This document shows, one piece after another, positions 1-7,859 of a DNA stretch of 8,995 nt. Each line of letters starts with the position of its first letter. The stretch's first letter is position 1. The stretch comes from Wenzhouxiangella sp. (GTDB lineage Bacteria > Pseudomonadota > Gammaproteobacteria > Xanthomonadales > Wenzhouxiangellaceae): NCBI GenBank assembly GCA_007135355.1, contig SLJA01000233.1:1-8995 (forward strand). Reading direction: 5' to 3'. Both the position numbers and the translations under genes were made by a program. The notes beneath the pieces were generated by a model. That model saw only the letters and a list, made by a program, of their open reading frames with translations. It ran no database searches and was not told the DNA's origin.

Positions 1-62
1 CCGCCGCAGGCAACCAACACGACCGTCGCCAGACAGGCGATCAACAATTTCGACGTTTTCAT
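1..62 (-). CDS. Putative lipoprotein downstream of pilQ (5' part only)
   Basis: Only the first 20 codons are in the window; the gene continues past the left edge. They read as a short basic n-region (M-K-T-S-K), a hydrophobic core and a lipobox L-V-A-C, with the lipidated cysteine at residue 19, followed by glycines. This is a typical signal-peptidase II signal, so the product is probably a lipoprotein anchored at the envelope. The start chosen has an AAGAAGG ribosome site (70-76) seven bases upstream. An in-frame ATG at 98 would add 12 residues, including two glutamates, ahead of the basic region, which suits a signal peptide less well. The gene lies 55 bp after the pilQ stop on the same strand with no hairpin between, so it may be read from the pil transcript. 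The function cannot be judged from this fragment. Confidence 0.7.
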   Translation of the reverse strand, partial: MKTSKLLIACLATVVLVACG

Positions 63-117
63 CGTCAGGCCTTCTTGAAATTCAGTTTGATGGTTCATTT
101 GCCGGGCTCCGCAGCAT

Positions 118-2250
118 TCAGTCCAGCACGACACGGTCGTCGAGGATGGTGGGCGTGACAAAAATCAGCAGTTCTCGTTTTTGATCGTCGGTACCTCTCC
201 GCCGAAACAAATGGCCCATCACTGGAACCTCTCCCAGCACAGGTACCCGGGTTGTCGTGAAATTACGCTCTTCCTGGTAAATCCCCCCGAGGACAACAGT
301 CTGTCCATTGTCCACCAGAACGTTTGTCGCCATTTCCCTGGTATCGATTGAGGGCACCGAACCGCCACGGCCCGTTTCGAAAATCTCCCCAACGGTATCT
401 TGCTTGATCTGGAGATCCAGCTGAACCCGATTATCAGGGGTGATCAGTGGCCGCACCCTGAGTTCCAGAACGGCCTCTTTGAACTCAACATTGACTGCCC
501 CACCCTGAGTCCCGCCCTGAACCGACTCGAAGGGAATCTCGACACCCTGCTGGATGAATGCCTGCTGCTGATTGGCAGCAATCAGGCGCGGGGTAGAAAT
601 CACTTCGCCCCGTCCTTCTGTCTCCAGAGCACTCAACTCAAGGTCCAGAAGGTAGTCGGCCGCCAGAATGCTGAACCCCAGACTTCCGGCGGGATTTGAG
701 ACCGGCAGGTTCACGTTCAGACGATCGTCAAGCCCCGGAACTGCCAGGGGCGTGCTCGTGCCGCGACCGGCTCGACGGTTGGCAATGGCGCTCTGGTTCA
801 TCGCGTTCAGCGCCTGCGAACTCGCCGAGGTGGTGTAGAGATTGCCTCGAGAATCCTGCCGAGCGCCGGTTACACCGAAGCGGACGCCGAGCTGATGATT
901 GAAATCATGTCGGGCAATCACGATCCGCGACTCAATCTGGACCTGGCGCACCGGCCGATCCAGTTCGGCAACCAGCTCTCGAATCCCGTCGATTTGCTGC
1001 AGGGTATCGGTCACCAGCAGCGTATTGGTTCGCTGATCTACGGAAACCGAACCGCGGCCGGACAGTAAGCCGGTCTCTTCTCCCCTGCCGGCACTAATCA
1101 GTGAGGCAAGATCCGAAGCATTGGCATAGGCGATCGGTAGCATCACCGTCCGCAACGGTTCCAGTGCCTCTCGGTCCGCCCTGGCCCTCAGAATCTGCTG
1201 CTCTCTGGCCGCGATTTCTGCGATTGGAGCAACCCAGATCACATTGCCGGAACGACGCATATCCAGATTGCGCGTCTCCAGAATGATATCCAGGGCCTGA
1301 TCCCAGGGGACGTTGGTCAGTCGCAGCGTGAGAGACCCGCTGACTGAATCCGAAACCACGATGTTGAGATCTGAAACATCGGCAATCAGCTGCAAAACCG
1401 ACCGCACCTGGATGTCCTGGAAGTTGAGAGTGATGCGCGCGCCTTCATAGTCTCGCTCGCCGAAAAACTGTAAATCACGCTCCCGCTCGGCCACTTGCTC
1501 AACGGGGCGGCTCACTTCAATGATGAGCTGGTTGCCGGTCTGGAAGACCAGATGCTCGTAGGCGCCAGCCACCTCCAGCATCAGCCGCACATTGGCGCTG
1601 CGTTGCTCCGGCGTGATCATCTGCACCGGGGTGGCAAAGTCCGTCACATCCAATCGTTGGAACAATTCGGCCGGAAGCCGGGTATCAAACAGGTCAACGC
1701 GCAGGCCCGTTGCGCGTTCGCTTAAGGTCACATTCACACCGGGCCGATCCAGGTCGACGAGCACCCGCCCGTGGCCTTCGGCCGACCGGCGGAAGTCGAT
1801 GCCGGTCACGCTAAAGCCGGAGTCAGTGGCTACCGGCCGCGTGCCCGGACCCGTCAGCGTCGGGGCCATCGGTGCATCAGTCATCAAGACCAGCGTCAGC
1901 TCGGTGCCGGAAATTTCGACCTCATAAGGCACGGGCCGGGACAGATCGACGACCAGCCGAGTGCGGCCTCCAGCAGAAAGTGCCTGATAGCTTCGAACCG
2001 GCCCTCTGGCAACCGTCACACGATCAGCGCTGATTCGACTGCTGGTCCCCGCCAGATCGACCACAACTCGAGCCGGTTCGTCGGTCAAAAAAACGGTGGG
2101 ATCCGGAAAACCATCTGGAGAACTAAGCGTTAATCGCACCTCTCCAGCGCCGGATGCCACGCTGATGCCGGTCAGCTCCGAGGCCTGAAGCCCTGGCGCG
2201 AGGCACAGCATTCCGGCCAGCAAACCCCAAAAGCGCATTCCCCTGATCAT
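118..2250 (-). CDS. pilQ: Type IV pilus outer-membrane secretin PilQ
   Basis: PilQ forms the multimeric gated pore in the outer membrane through which the type IV pilus is extended and retracted. The 710-residue product is of usual length. Visible in order: a signal peptide (about 1-23, ending L-Q-A); two AMIN-type beta domains (about 25-122 and 147-247), which in this family bind peptidoglycan; an STN/N0 domain (about 272-335); an N1/NolW-type domain (about 368-433) with NTLLVTDT; and the secretin core (about 500-703). The core shows STPRLIAANQQQAFIQQG (552-569), the VDNGQTVVLGGIYQE strand (646-660), the gate/lip region with PVLGEVPVMGHLFRRR (670-685) and the terminal LLIFVTPTIL (694-703). 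The ATG start is set by GGGAG (2257-2261) six bases upstream. It is the last pil gene of the operon. Unlike the junctions upstream, it is separated from pilP by 76 bp, which hold a small open frame. Confidence 0.97.
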   Translation of the reverse strand: MIRGMRFWGLLAGMLCLAPGLQASELTGISVASGAGEVRLTLSSPDGFPDPTVFLTDEPARVVVDLAGTSSRISADRVTVARGPVRSYQALSAGGRTRLVVDLSRPVPYEVEISGTELTLVLMTDAPMAPTLTGPGTRPVATDSGFSVTGIDFRRSAEGHGRVLVDLDRPGVNVTLSERATGLRVDLFDTRLPAELFQRLDVTDFATPVQMITPEQRSANVRLMLEVAGAYEHLVFQTGNQLIIEVSRPVEQVAERERDLQFFGERDYEGARITLNFQDIQVRSVLQLIADVSDLNIVVSDSVSGSLTLRLTNVPWDQALDIILETRNLDMRRSGNVIWVAPIAEIAAREQQILRARADREALEPLRTVMLPIAYANASDLASLISAGRGEETGLLSGRGSVSVDQRTNTLLVTDTLQQIDGIRELVAELDRPVRQVQIESRIVIARHDFNHQLGVRFGVTGARQDSRGNLYTTSASSQALNAMNQSAIANRRAGRGTSTPLAVPGLDDRLNVNLPVSNPAGSLGFSILAADYLLDLELSALETEGRGEVISTPRLIAANQQQAFIQQGVEIPFESVQGGTQGGAVNVEFKEAVLELRVRPLITPDNRVQLDLQIKQDTVGEIFETGRGGSVPSIDTREMATNVLVDNGQTVVLGGIYQEERNFTTTRVPVLGEVPVMGHLFRRRGTDDQKRELLIFVTPTILDDRVVLD

Positions 2251-2327
2251 ATTGTTCTCCCTGTCTTGCCGGCTTGCGCCATCGGCCCAGCACGGCCGCC
2301 ACTGGTGAGGATATCTGCAGTCATCAT
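2247..2327 (-). CDS. Possible 26-codon mini-ORF bridging pilP and pilQ
   Basis: A 26-codon open frame exactly fills the pilP-pilQ gap. Its ATG shares bases with the pilP stop (TAATG), and its TGA shares bases with the pilQ start (ATGA). A GGGAG ribosome site (2335-2339), inside the last codons of pilP, lies seven bases upstream. The peptide starts M-M-T-A-D-I-L-T-S-G-G and ends A-G-K-T-G-R-T-I. It is basic, glycine-rich and has no membrane segment or recognisable domain. All this can be read directly from the sequence. The inference is that ribosomes leaving pilP restart here and are delivered to the pilQ start, so the frame could be a translational-coupling leader rather than a functional peptide. 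An open frame this short can also arise by chance in GC-rich DNA. Confidence 0.3.
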   Translation of the reverse strand: MMTADILTSGGRAGPMAQAGKTGRTI

Positions 2328-2866
2328 TACCTTTCTCCCATGGCGATCTGAACCCGCCGCTCAGTCCAGACTCCGCGACCGTCCTGGATCAATTCGCGCA
2401 GCTCCACCCGGTTGGGGGTGACGCGCTCTACCTCTCCATGGTTGCGGCCCATGAAGTTTCCTTCCCGGACGCGGTGAATAACGTTATCGTTATCGCGGAT
2501 CAGCGCAAAATCAACATCGTCGATTCTCAATGTTCCCACCATCGTCAAGGTATCCAGCGGAAATCCTTCGAGGAATTCCCGACGCCGGAGAGGGTCCGGG
2601 CGCAGTCCGTCGCTGATTTCATCCATCTCGGCGAGCTCGTCCACTTCGGCTGTTGCTGTTCGTCTCTGGAACGGATCGCGGAGGTCAAATGCCTCGTAGG
2701 CCACCACTTCGGCCACCGCCACCGGCGGTATGGGGTCGATAGGCTCGCCAGGGCGCTGACGCTCGTCTTCAACCCAGCGTTGAAGATCCTGTACTCCACG
2801 CTCGCAGCCGGTCAGAGTGAGCGCTGCAATCAGCAAGCTGGTCAACTGGAGGATTCGTGATCTCAT
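2327..2866 (-). CDS. pilP: Type IV pilus inner-membrane lipoprotein PilP
   Basis: PilP links the PilN-PilO inner-membrane complex to the periplasmic domains of the PilQ secretin. The 179-residue product has a lipoprotein signal with lipobox L-T-G-C (Cys21), followed by a flexible proline- and acid-rich linker (about 22-90). The linker carries the YEAFDLRDPFQRR segment (57-69), a family hallmark. A compact C-terminal beta-domain (about 100-177) follows, with LDTLTMVGTL (104-113) and the conserved turn EGNFMGRNHGEV (135-146). Its ATG overlaps the pilO stop by four bases (ATGA), and GGGAGG lies six bases upstream within the end of pilO, so translation is probably coupled to pilO. The size and layout are normal for the family. 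Confidence 0.95.
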   Translation of the reverse strand: MRSRILQLTSLLIAALTLTGCERGVQDLQRWVEDERQRPGEPIDPIPPVAVAEVVAYEAFDLRDPFQRRTATAEVDELAEMDEISDGLRPDPLRRREFLEGFPLDTLTMVGTLRIDDVDFALIRDNDNVIHRVREGNFMGRNHGEVERVTPNRVELRELIQDGRGVWTERRVQIAMGER

Positions 2867-3495
2867 CTGCGACCTCCCGGGGCGGGCTCGGTAGACGCGA
2901 CGCGCTCACTATCGTCAAGGTAACGGTAGGTGGTTATGGTGCCATCCATTCTCAGCCGTCCCCCCGGGCCCGCAACCGGCTGAAGGGAAATATCCTGGAT
3001 GGTCAGAATGACAACGCGCGGCAAGGACGCTACGGTACTGACGAACTCTCCGAACTGATGGTACGTCCCAACCATTCTCACAGCGATGGGGAGCTCGGCG
3101 TAGAAATCTCTGTTGATCTCGGAACGTGGCTCGAACAATTCGTTATCAATCCCGGCGCCCAATGCTGTTTGCGAGATGTCGTTGAGCAAGTTCGGCATTT
3201 CCGTCCGTGACGGCAATTGCCTGAGCATGACAGCCAGCATCTCTTCCATTTCTTCCAGCTGCTGACGATAAGCAGGCAGGTTGACGGCTAGTTGCTGTTT
3301 TTCGCGAAACTCCTGCTTGAGCTGAGTCTCAACGCGCTCACGCTGCTCCAGTGTCTGCCGTTTGTCCTTGATCAGAAACCAGTATCCGGCGCCCAGAATC
3401 AGCGCCGCCAGGAACACCAGAATGACCGCCTTGGCACCGTTGGAGGCGCTACCTAAATTGTTGAAATCCAACTCTTTGAGTTCTGAGAGATCCAT
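2863..3495 (-). CDS. pilO: Type IV pilus inner-membrane protein PilO
   Basis: PilO pairs with PilN in the inner-membrane alignment complex of the type IV pilus machine. The 210-residue product has a short cytoplasmic tail (1-20), one membrane span (about 22-42), a charged coiled-coil stretch (about 44-90) rich in Glu, Gln and Arg, and a periplasmic ferredoxin-like core. Family landmarks are LPSRTEMPNLLNDISQTA (94-111), FYAELPIAVRMVGTYHQFGEF (131-151) and the following LPRVVILTIQDIS (158-170). It starts two bases after the pilN stop; the GGAGGAGG sequence inside the last pilN codons serves as ribosome site, about ten bases from the ATG. The length fits the family and nothing appears broken. 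Confidence 0.96.
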   Translation of the reverse strand: MDLSELKELDFNNLGSASNGAKAVILVFLAALILGAGYWFLIKDKRQTLEQRERVETQLKQEFREKQQLAVNLPAYRQQLEEMEEMLAVMLRQLPSRTEMPNLLNDISQTALGAGIDNELFEPRSEINRDFYAELPIAVRMVGTYHQFGEFVSTVASLPRVVILTIQDISLQPVAGPGGRLRMDGTITTYRYLDDSERVASTEPAPGGRR

Positions 3496-3497
3496 AA

Positions 3498-4067
3498 TCA
3501 GAGTGCCTCCTCCAGCTGCCTGGGTGAACCAATCTGGGCCCGCAACTCGAAACGAAACGGCTGCTCGGGGTTTTGCTCACGCGCCTGGACCTGGATGATG
3601 CGCAACTGGGGGCTATGTAACCAGGTCGCCGCGTCAATTCTGACCATGTAATTGGAGACTCTGGACTCGGACTCAGCCGTGCCCGTGATAGTAAGCTCAG
3701 TACCGGCTTGACGCACACTGCTCAAGGTAATACCTTCGGGGACAGTCTGCGCGATCTGGTTGAACAAATGCACCATGAGCGACCGATTCTCCTGCAGCCG
3801 CTCGATCACATTTTTGCGCGAAACCAGATTGTCCCGAGTGCGCTCAAGATCCTGGATTTCAGCAATCTCTCGGTCCAACGCACGAATCTCGCCGCGCAAG
3901 AAATTGTTGCGCGCTTCCTGCCCGGCGATGATTGCATTCATGCCTTGATTGGCCAGAAAAACCAATCCTCCTGCCAGCACGGCCACAGCAACAACCAGCA
4001 TGATGAAGTTCCGCTGTCGCTCCTGACGCTGCGCCTCACGCCACGGTAAAAGGTTGATTCTGGCCAT
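3498..4067 (-). CDS. pilN: Type IV pilus inner-membrane protein PilN
   Basis: PilN joins the cytoplasmic PilM ring to the periplasmic PilO/PilP part of the pilus machine. The diagnostic N-terminal motif I-N-L-L-P-W-R occupies residues 4-10; in characterised homologues this tail inserts into a groove of PilM. A membrane span follows (about 21-40), then a coiled coil (about 50-95) and a small periplasmic alpha/beta domain (about 96-180) with VPEGITLSSVRQAGTELTI (109-127) and a SRVSNYMVRID helix (135-145). The 189-residue length is typical. The start overlaps the pilM stop by one base (TGATG), so translation is probably coupled to PilM, its direct partner. Confidence 0.96.
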   Translation of the reverse strand: MARINLLPWREAQRQERQRNFIMLVVAVAVLAGGLVFLANQGMNAIIAGQEARNNFLRGEIRALDREIAEIQDLERTRDNLVSRKNVIERLQENRSLMVHLFNQIAQTVPEGITLSSVRQAGTELTITGTAESESRVSNYMVRIDAATWLHSPQLRIIQVQAREQNPEQPFRFELRAQIGSPRQLEEAL

Positions 4068-5140
4068 CAGTCAAAACCTCGCATGGCCAGGCCGCAGGCA
4101 ATGGTGAGGGAGGGCCGCACCTGATCCAGCTGTCGCGCATTGACCTTAGGCCCCAATTGAACATTTTTCAGGGGGTCGCCCAACTCCACTGAAACACCAA
4201 TTTCATCGCCCAAGGTCTCGGCCAGATTGGGAATGAGCGCACCGCCGCCCGCCAGGAACAAGGTGCTGATATTCCTGTAATCGCTGGATGAGGCATAGAA
4301 CTGAAGGGCACGACTGATCTGCTGAATCATGTTTTGTCTAAAAGGTTCCAGCACCTCATCTTCAAAACCTTCCGGCGGCTTGTCGCCCCGCTGCAGGAAA
4401 CGAGCCTGGTTCAAATCCATGCCGTAACGGCGCATGCATTCCTCGATCAGTAGATTGCCGCCAAAAGAGTGCTCACGGTGATACATGCTGCGATTACCGC
4501 GCAGCACGATCATGTTCGAGGTGGTCGAGCCGATGTTCAAAACCGCCAGCGTCTCGGCAGCATCAATACCGGCCTGATGTCGTACCAACTCGAAGGCGTT
4601 GGAGATCGCGAAGGACTCAACGTCAACCACAGCCACCGACAAACCCGCCAACTCCGCCACATCCCGACGCATGTCGACATGCTCGGTCTTGGATGCAGCA
4701 AGCAGGATCTCCAGCAAATCAGCACTGCGCGCCGAGCGCCCCAGCACCTCGAAGTCCAGGCTCACTTCTTCGCGCGGAAACGGAATGTAATTGCCGGCCT
4801 CGACTTCGATCTGTGCCTCGATGTCCTCTTCACTGAGGTCAGCCGGCAAGTTGATGACTTTGGTGATGACCGCCGATCCCGTAACGGCCATGGCGCAGCG
4901 CTTGGCGGTCACACCGGAACGTCGGACCACTTGCTTGAGCGCCGTGGAGACGGCATCAGCGTCGGCGATGACGCCCTCACTGACGGAATTTTCCGGCAAG
5001 GTCTCAACACCGAAGCCGTCCAGCCGGTACCCATTGGCTGCACGAGACAGCTGTACCACCTTGATACTGCTGGAGCCGATGTCCACCCCAACCAGTGGCG
5101 GCGGACCCTTGCCGAGGAGCTTGCCGAGGATATCCTTCAT
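4067..5140 (-). CDS. pilM: Type IV pilus assembly ATPase-like protein PilM
   Basis: PilM is a cytoplasmic actin/FtsA-like protein that binds ATP and the PilN tail and connects the assembly motors to the membrane complex. With this start it is 357 residues. The actin-fold nucleotide motifs are visible: phosphate-1 loop VGVDIGSSSIKVVQL (17-31), phosphate-2 loop LNIGSTTSNMIVL (201-213) and adenosine motif FLAGGGALIPNL (295-306). The 1C-type insertion contains IEAQIEVEAGNYIPFP, a PilM signature, and the C-terminus ends CGLAMRGFD. I chose the ATG at 5140 because it gives the usual MKDILGKLL-type N-terminus just before the first motif; an AGAGGG lies rather far upstream (13 bases). A GTG at 5173 would add 11 residues that do not look like family sequence, though GCAGG is well spaced before it. 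PilM is first gene of the operon. Confidence 0.96.
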   Translation of the reverse strand: MKDILGKLLGKGPPPLVGVDIGSSSIKVVQLSRAANGYRLDGFGVETLPENSVSEGVIADADAVSTALKQVVRRSGVTAKRCAMAVTGSAVITKVINLPADLSEEDIEAQIEVEAGNYIPFPREEVSLDFEVLGRSARSADLLEILLAASKTEHVDMRRDVAELAGLSVAVVDVESFAISNAFELVRHQAGIDAAETLAVLNIGSTTSNMIVLRGNRSMYHREHSFGGNLLIEECMRRYGMDLNQARFLQRGDKPPEGFEDEVLEPFRQNMIQQISRALQFYASSSDYRNISTLFLAGGGALIPNLAETLGDEIGVSVELGDPLKNVQLGPKVNARQLDQVRPSLTIACGLAMRGFD

Positions 5141-5370
5141 TGAATTTGTATTGCCCTCTGCCGGAACTACCACTCAGCGACCTGCCGCCAGGCCCCACGC
5201 CGCCCGGAAGGCATGGGTAAGCTGTTGATTTGACCTCAAGGCCCTATACTACGGGAAAATCAGGCGCCGGTACCACCCATATTTCTGGCTGACGGCACTT
5301 TTAAAGTGCTTTGGACTCATAAGTGAAGTTGAGCGCCTTTTCTCGTCCAGCCCTACATGTACCACAAGTC
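5141..5370. promoter_or_regulatory. Divergent pilM / PBP1A control region
   Basis: These 230 bases separate the starts of pilM (minus) and PBP1A (plus) and must hold the promoters of both. On the plus strand TATACT (5245-5250) is a good -10 match, but no well-spaced -35 goes with it: TTGATT (5225-5230) is only 14 bases away. TTGACCTCAA (5230-5239) is a small inverted repeat giving TTGA-type elements on both strands. On the minus strand TAGTAT (5256-5251) is a weak -10 candidate. A stronger inverted repeat follows at 5295-5309. No GG-N10-GC sigma-54 site was found for pilM. The promoter assignments are tentative. Confidence 0.45.
5295..5309. repeat. Perfect inverted repeat upstream of PBP1A (possible operator)
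   Basis: GCACTTT and AAAGTGC form perfect 7-bp arms around a single central T. With a one-base centre it is better suited as a protein-binding dyad than as an RNA hairpin. It lies 76 bases before the chosen PBP1A start and just downstream of the TATACT -10 candidate, where a bound repressor could block transcription. No specific regulator is recognised from the sequence. Confidence 0.35.
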
Positions 5371-7848
5371 ATGTTCCGAATAAAGACTTTAATTAGGTTT
5401 TCTATACGCCTGTTTTTCATTGGGTTGGTTTTCGGCGCCATCGGCATTGTCGCGATTTGGGCGGTGGTGGCGCCCACGTTGCCCGACGTCGACGTGCTGC
5501 AGGATGTCCGCTTGCAGGTTCCACTGCGGGTTTTTTCAGAAGATGGCGCGCTGATCGCGGAAATCGGTGAACAGCGGCGCACCCCGGTGCGCCTGGAAGA
5601 TGTGCCGGAACCCCTGCGACTGGCGTTCCTGGCCGCCGAAGACGATCGCTTTTACCGCCACCCCGGGATCGACTGGCGCGGCACCCTGCGCGGTGCCTGG
5701 TTATACGCCTTGAGCATGGGCCAGGGGAGAGTCCCCGGCGGCAGCACCATCACCCAACAGGTGGCGCGTCGGTTCTTTCTCAGCACGGAATACTCGGTCA
5801 CGCGCAAGCTGCGCGAGATGCTGCTGGCGCTGAAGATCGAACGCCATCTGAGCAAGGATGAAATCTTCGAGCTGTATCTCAACAAGGAATTCCTCGGCCA
5901 CCGTGCCTACGGCATAGCCGCCGCGGCACAGGTGTATTTTGGCAAGCGTCTGGACGAGCTCACTTTGGCCGAAATGGCACAACTGGCCGCCTTGCCCAAA
6001 GCACCGTCGCGGGACAACCCCATATCCGGACCCCGCCAGGCCATGATTCGGCGCAACTGGATTCTCGATCGCATGCTGCATTTGGGATACATCGATGCCG
6101 ACCAGCACGCGCTGGCGCGCGCCGAGCCCAACAATGCCCGCCTGCACGGGCCAGTGGTGGAATTGAGCGCACCGTGGGTGGCCGAGCATGCTCGCCTGGC
6201 GCTGGTCGAAAGGGTCGGCGCCGAGCAGGCCCACTCCGGCGGCTACCGCATTTACACCACGGTCAACTCGCGCATGCAACGCGCCGCCGATCAGTCGGTA
6301 CGCGACGGACTGCAGTCCTACGATCGACGCCACGGCTGGCGCGGGCCTGAACAACAGTTTAACCTGGAAGCGCTTTCCGCCGAACCCGGTATCGATGAAC
6401 AATTGCGCCGCACGCGCGCGGTCGCCGACCTGCAGCCGGCCATCGTCACCGCGGTCGACGCTGCGGAAGCTACGCTGCGCATTCGCGGCGGCGAAGATCT
6501 TGTCATCACCTTGGACAGCCTGGGCTGGGCCCGCCCCTTCCTGCGCCTCAACGCGCTTGGCGCCCGCCCACAGGCGGTCTCTGAGGTCCTCAGTGCCGGC
6601 GATCTGGTGCGCGTGCGGCAGGTTGACGGCGAATGGCGGCTGGCTCAGGTTCCACGCGCGGAAGCCGCCCTGGTCGCCATGGAGGCCGATACCGGCGCTG
6701 TGCTGGCCATGGTCGGCGGACTGGATTTCGGTCGTAGCCAGTTCAACCGCGTTACTCAGAGCCGGCGCCAGCCGGGATCGGCGTTCAAGCCCTTTGTTTA
6801 TGCCGCCGCACTCGACCGCGGCTACACCGCGGCGTCGCTGGTCAACGACGCGCCGGTGGTGCTGGATGATCCCTCCATGGAACGCGCCTGGCGACCGACC
6901 AACTTCGGGCGCCGATTCTACGGACCGACGCGGCTGCGCGAGGCCATGGTCCATTCGCGCAATCTGGTCAGTGTTCGTTTGCTGATGGACATCGGGCTGG
7001 ATTTCGCCCGCGACTACATCAGCGAGTTCGGCTTTGCCCGCGTCGATTTGCCGGCCGGCCCTTCCATGGCTCTGGGTTCCGCGTCGCTGACGCCGCTGAG
7101 CTTGACCTCGGCCTACGCGGTATTCGCCAACGGAGGATTTGCCGTTGAACCGCAATTCATCCACCGCGTGACTGATAACTTTGGCCAGATCGTGTTCGAG
7201 CCCAGCTGGATGCGAATCTGCCCCGACTGCCCGCCCGAGGCCGGTGGACCCGAGGGCCCTGGCGACAATGGGCTGGTCGACATCAACGCTCCACGCCGAA
7301 TCGATCTGAACCAGATCGAGCTCGGCCTGGCCCAGGGCGGACCCATGTTTGGGCCGCAACTGCCACGCATTGCGCCGCAGATCATCAGCGCACAGACCGC
7401 CTGGCTGATTCACTCGATGCTGGCCGACGTCGTCACCCATGGCACAGGTCGCCGCGCACTCACCCTGGGACGCGGCGACCTGGCCGGTAAGACCGGCACG
7501 ACCAACGACTTGCGTGACACCTGGTTCGTCGGCTACGGCGGCGGCATCGTCGCTTCCGTATGGGTCGGCATGGACGACAACGAGTCCCTGGGCAGCCAGG
7601 AACAAGGCGGCCGCACCGCGCTGCCGCTGTGGGTTGATTTCATGGAAGTGGCTTTGCAGGATCGCCCCGAACGCCGCCCGGCTGAGCCGGTCGGGCTGGC
7701 CCGAGCGTTGATCAATCCGGAGACCGGGCTGCGGGCCAGGCCCGGCACCGCCGGCGCGGTGGCCGAGTGGTTCCATGCCGACAACTTGCCGCCGCTGGAG
7801 GCCGCTGACGAGCGGCGGCGCGAAACCGATCCTTACGACATTTTCTGA
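5371..7848 (+). CDS. mrcA: Penicillin-binding protein 1A (bifunctional transglycosylase/transpeptidase)
   Basis: This class A PBP (also called ponA) polymerises lipid II into glycan strands and cross-links the stem peptides in the periplasm. The 825-residue product has an N-terminal membrane anchor (about 7-34). A GT51 transglycosylase domain (about 55-230) follows, with catalytic Glu90 in AAEDDRFYRHPGID, the GGSTITQQ motif (123-130) and the second glutamate (167) in FELYLNKEFLG. An OB-like PBP1A insert follows (about 300-430), then the transpeptidase domain. Its SxxK is GSAFKP (Ser470, Lys473), SxN is Ser529-Arg-Asn531 and KTGT begins at Lys707, so all catalytic motifs are intact. A CPDC pair (617-620) lies in the variable insert; as I recall, E. 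coli PBP1A has a similar CPxC. The start is uncertain: the ATG at 5371 has no clear ribosome site, and a GTG at 5323 would add 16 residues that do not resemble the family. It is divergent from pilM and tightly followed by the next gene. Confidence 0.96.
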   Translation: MFRIKTLIRFSIRLFFIGLVFGAIGIVAIWAVVAPTLPDVDVLQDVRLQVPLRVFSEDGALIAEIGEQRRTPVRLEDVPEPLRLAFLAAEDDRFYRHPGIDWRGTLRGAWLYALSMGQGRVPGGSTITQQVARRFFLSTEYSVTRKLREMLLALKIERHLSKDEIFELYLNKEFLGHRAYGIAAAAQVYFGKRLDELTLAEMAQLAALPKAPSRDNPISGPRQAMIRRNWILDRMLHLGYIDADQHALARAEPNNARLHGPVVELSAPWVAEHARLALVERVGAEQAHSGGYRIYTTVNSRMQRAADQSVRDGLQSYDRRHGWRGPEQQFNLEALSAEPGIDEQLRRTRAVADLQPAIVTAVDAAEATLRIRGGEDLVITLDSLGWARPFLRLNALGARPQAVSEVLSAGDLVRVRQVDGEWRLAQVPRAEAALVAMEADTGAVLAMVGGLDFGRSQFNRVTQSRRQPGSAFKPFVYAAALDRGYTAASLVNDAPVVLDDPSMERAWRPTNFGRRFYGPTRLREAMVHSRNLVSVRLLMDIGLDFARDYISEFGFARVDLPAGPSMALGSASLTPLSLTSAYAVFANGGFAVEPQFIHRVTDNFGQIVFEPSWMRICPDCPPEAGGPEGPGDNGLVDINAPRRIDLNQIELGLAQGGPMFGPQLPRIAPQIISAQTAWLIHSMLADVVTHGTGRRALTLGRGDLAGKTGTTNDLRDTWFVGYGGGIVASVWVGMDDNESLGSQEQGGRTALPLWVDFMEVALQDRPERRPAEPVGLARALINPETGLRARPGTAGAVAEWFHADNLPPLEAADERRRETDPYDIF

Positions 7849-7859
7849 TCGAGTTGCCT

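Noticed and set aside
4469..5143. A 224-codon open frame on the plus strand opposite pilM
   Set aside because: pilM is unambiguous on the other strand. The antisense product is His/Gln/Arg-rich with no motif and no ribosome site was evident.
5161..5220. Possible sigma-54 promoter for pilM (TGGCGGCAGGTCGCTG on the minus strand)
   Set aside because: The GG and GC dinucleotides are nine rather than ten bases apart and the flanks match the consensus poorly.
6188..6985. A 265-codon plus-strand frame inside PBP1A in another reading frame
   Set aside because: It is a Ser/Arg/Pro-rich frame-shadow of PBP1A, whose own frame is continuous with no sign of a frameshift.
5701..7776. A 691-codon open frame on the minus strand opposite PBP1A
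   Set aside because: It lies wholly antisense to a gene with all catalytic motifs intact. Its translation is low-complexity Ala/Gly/Gln/Arg sequence without domains, as expected for an antisense shadow in GC-rich coding DNA.
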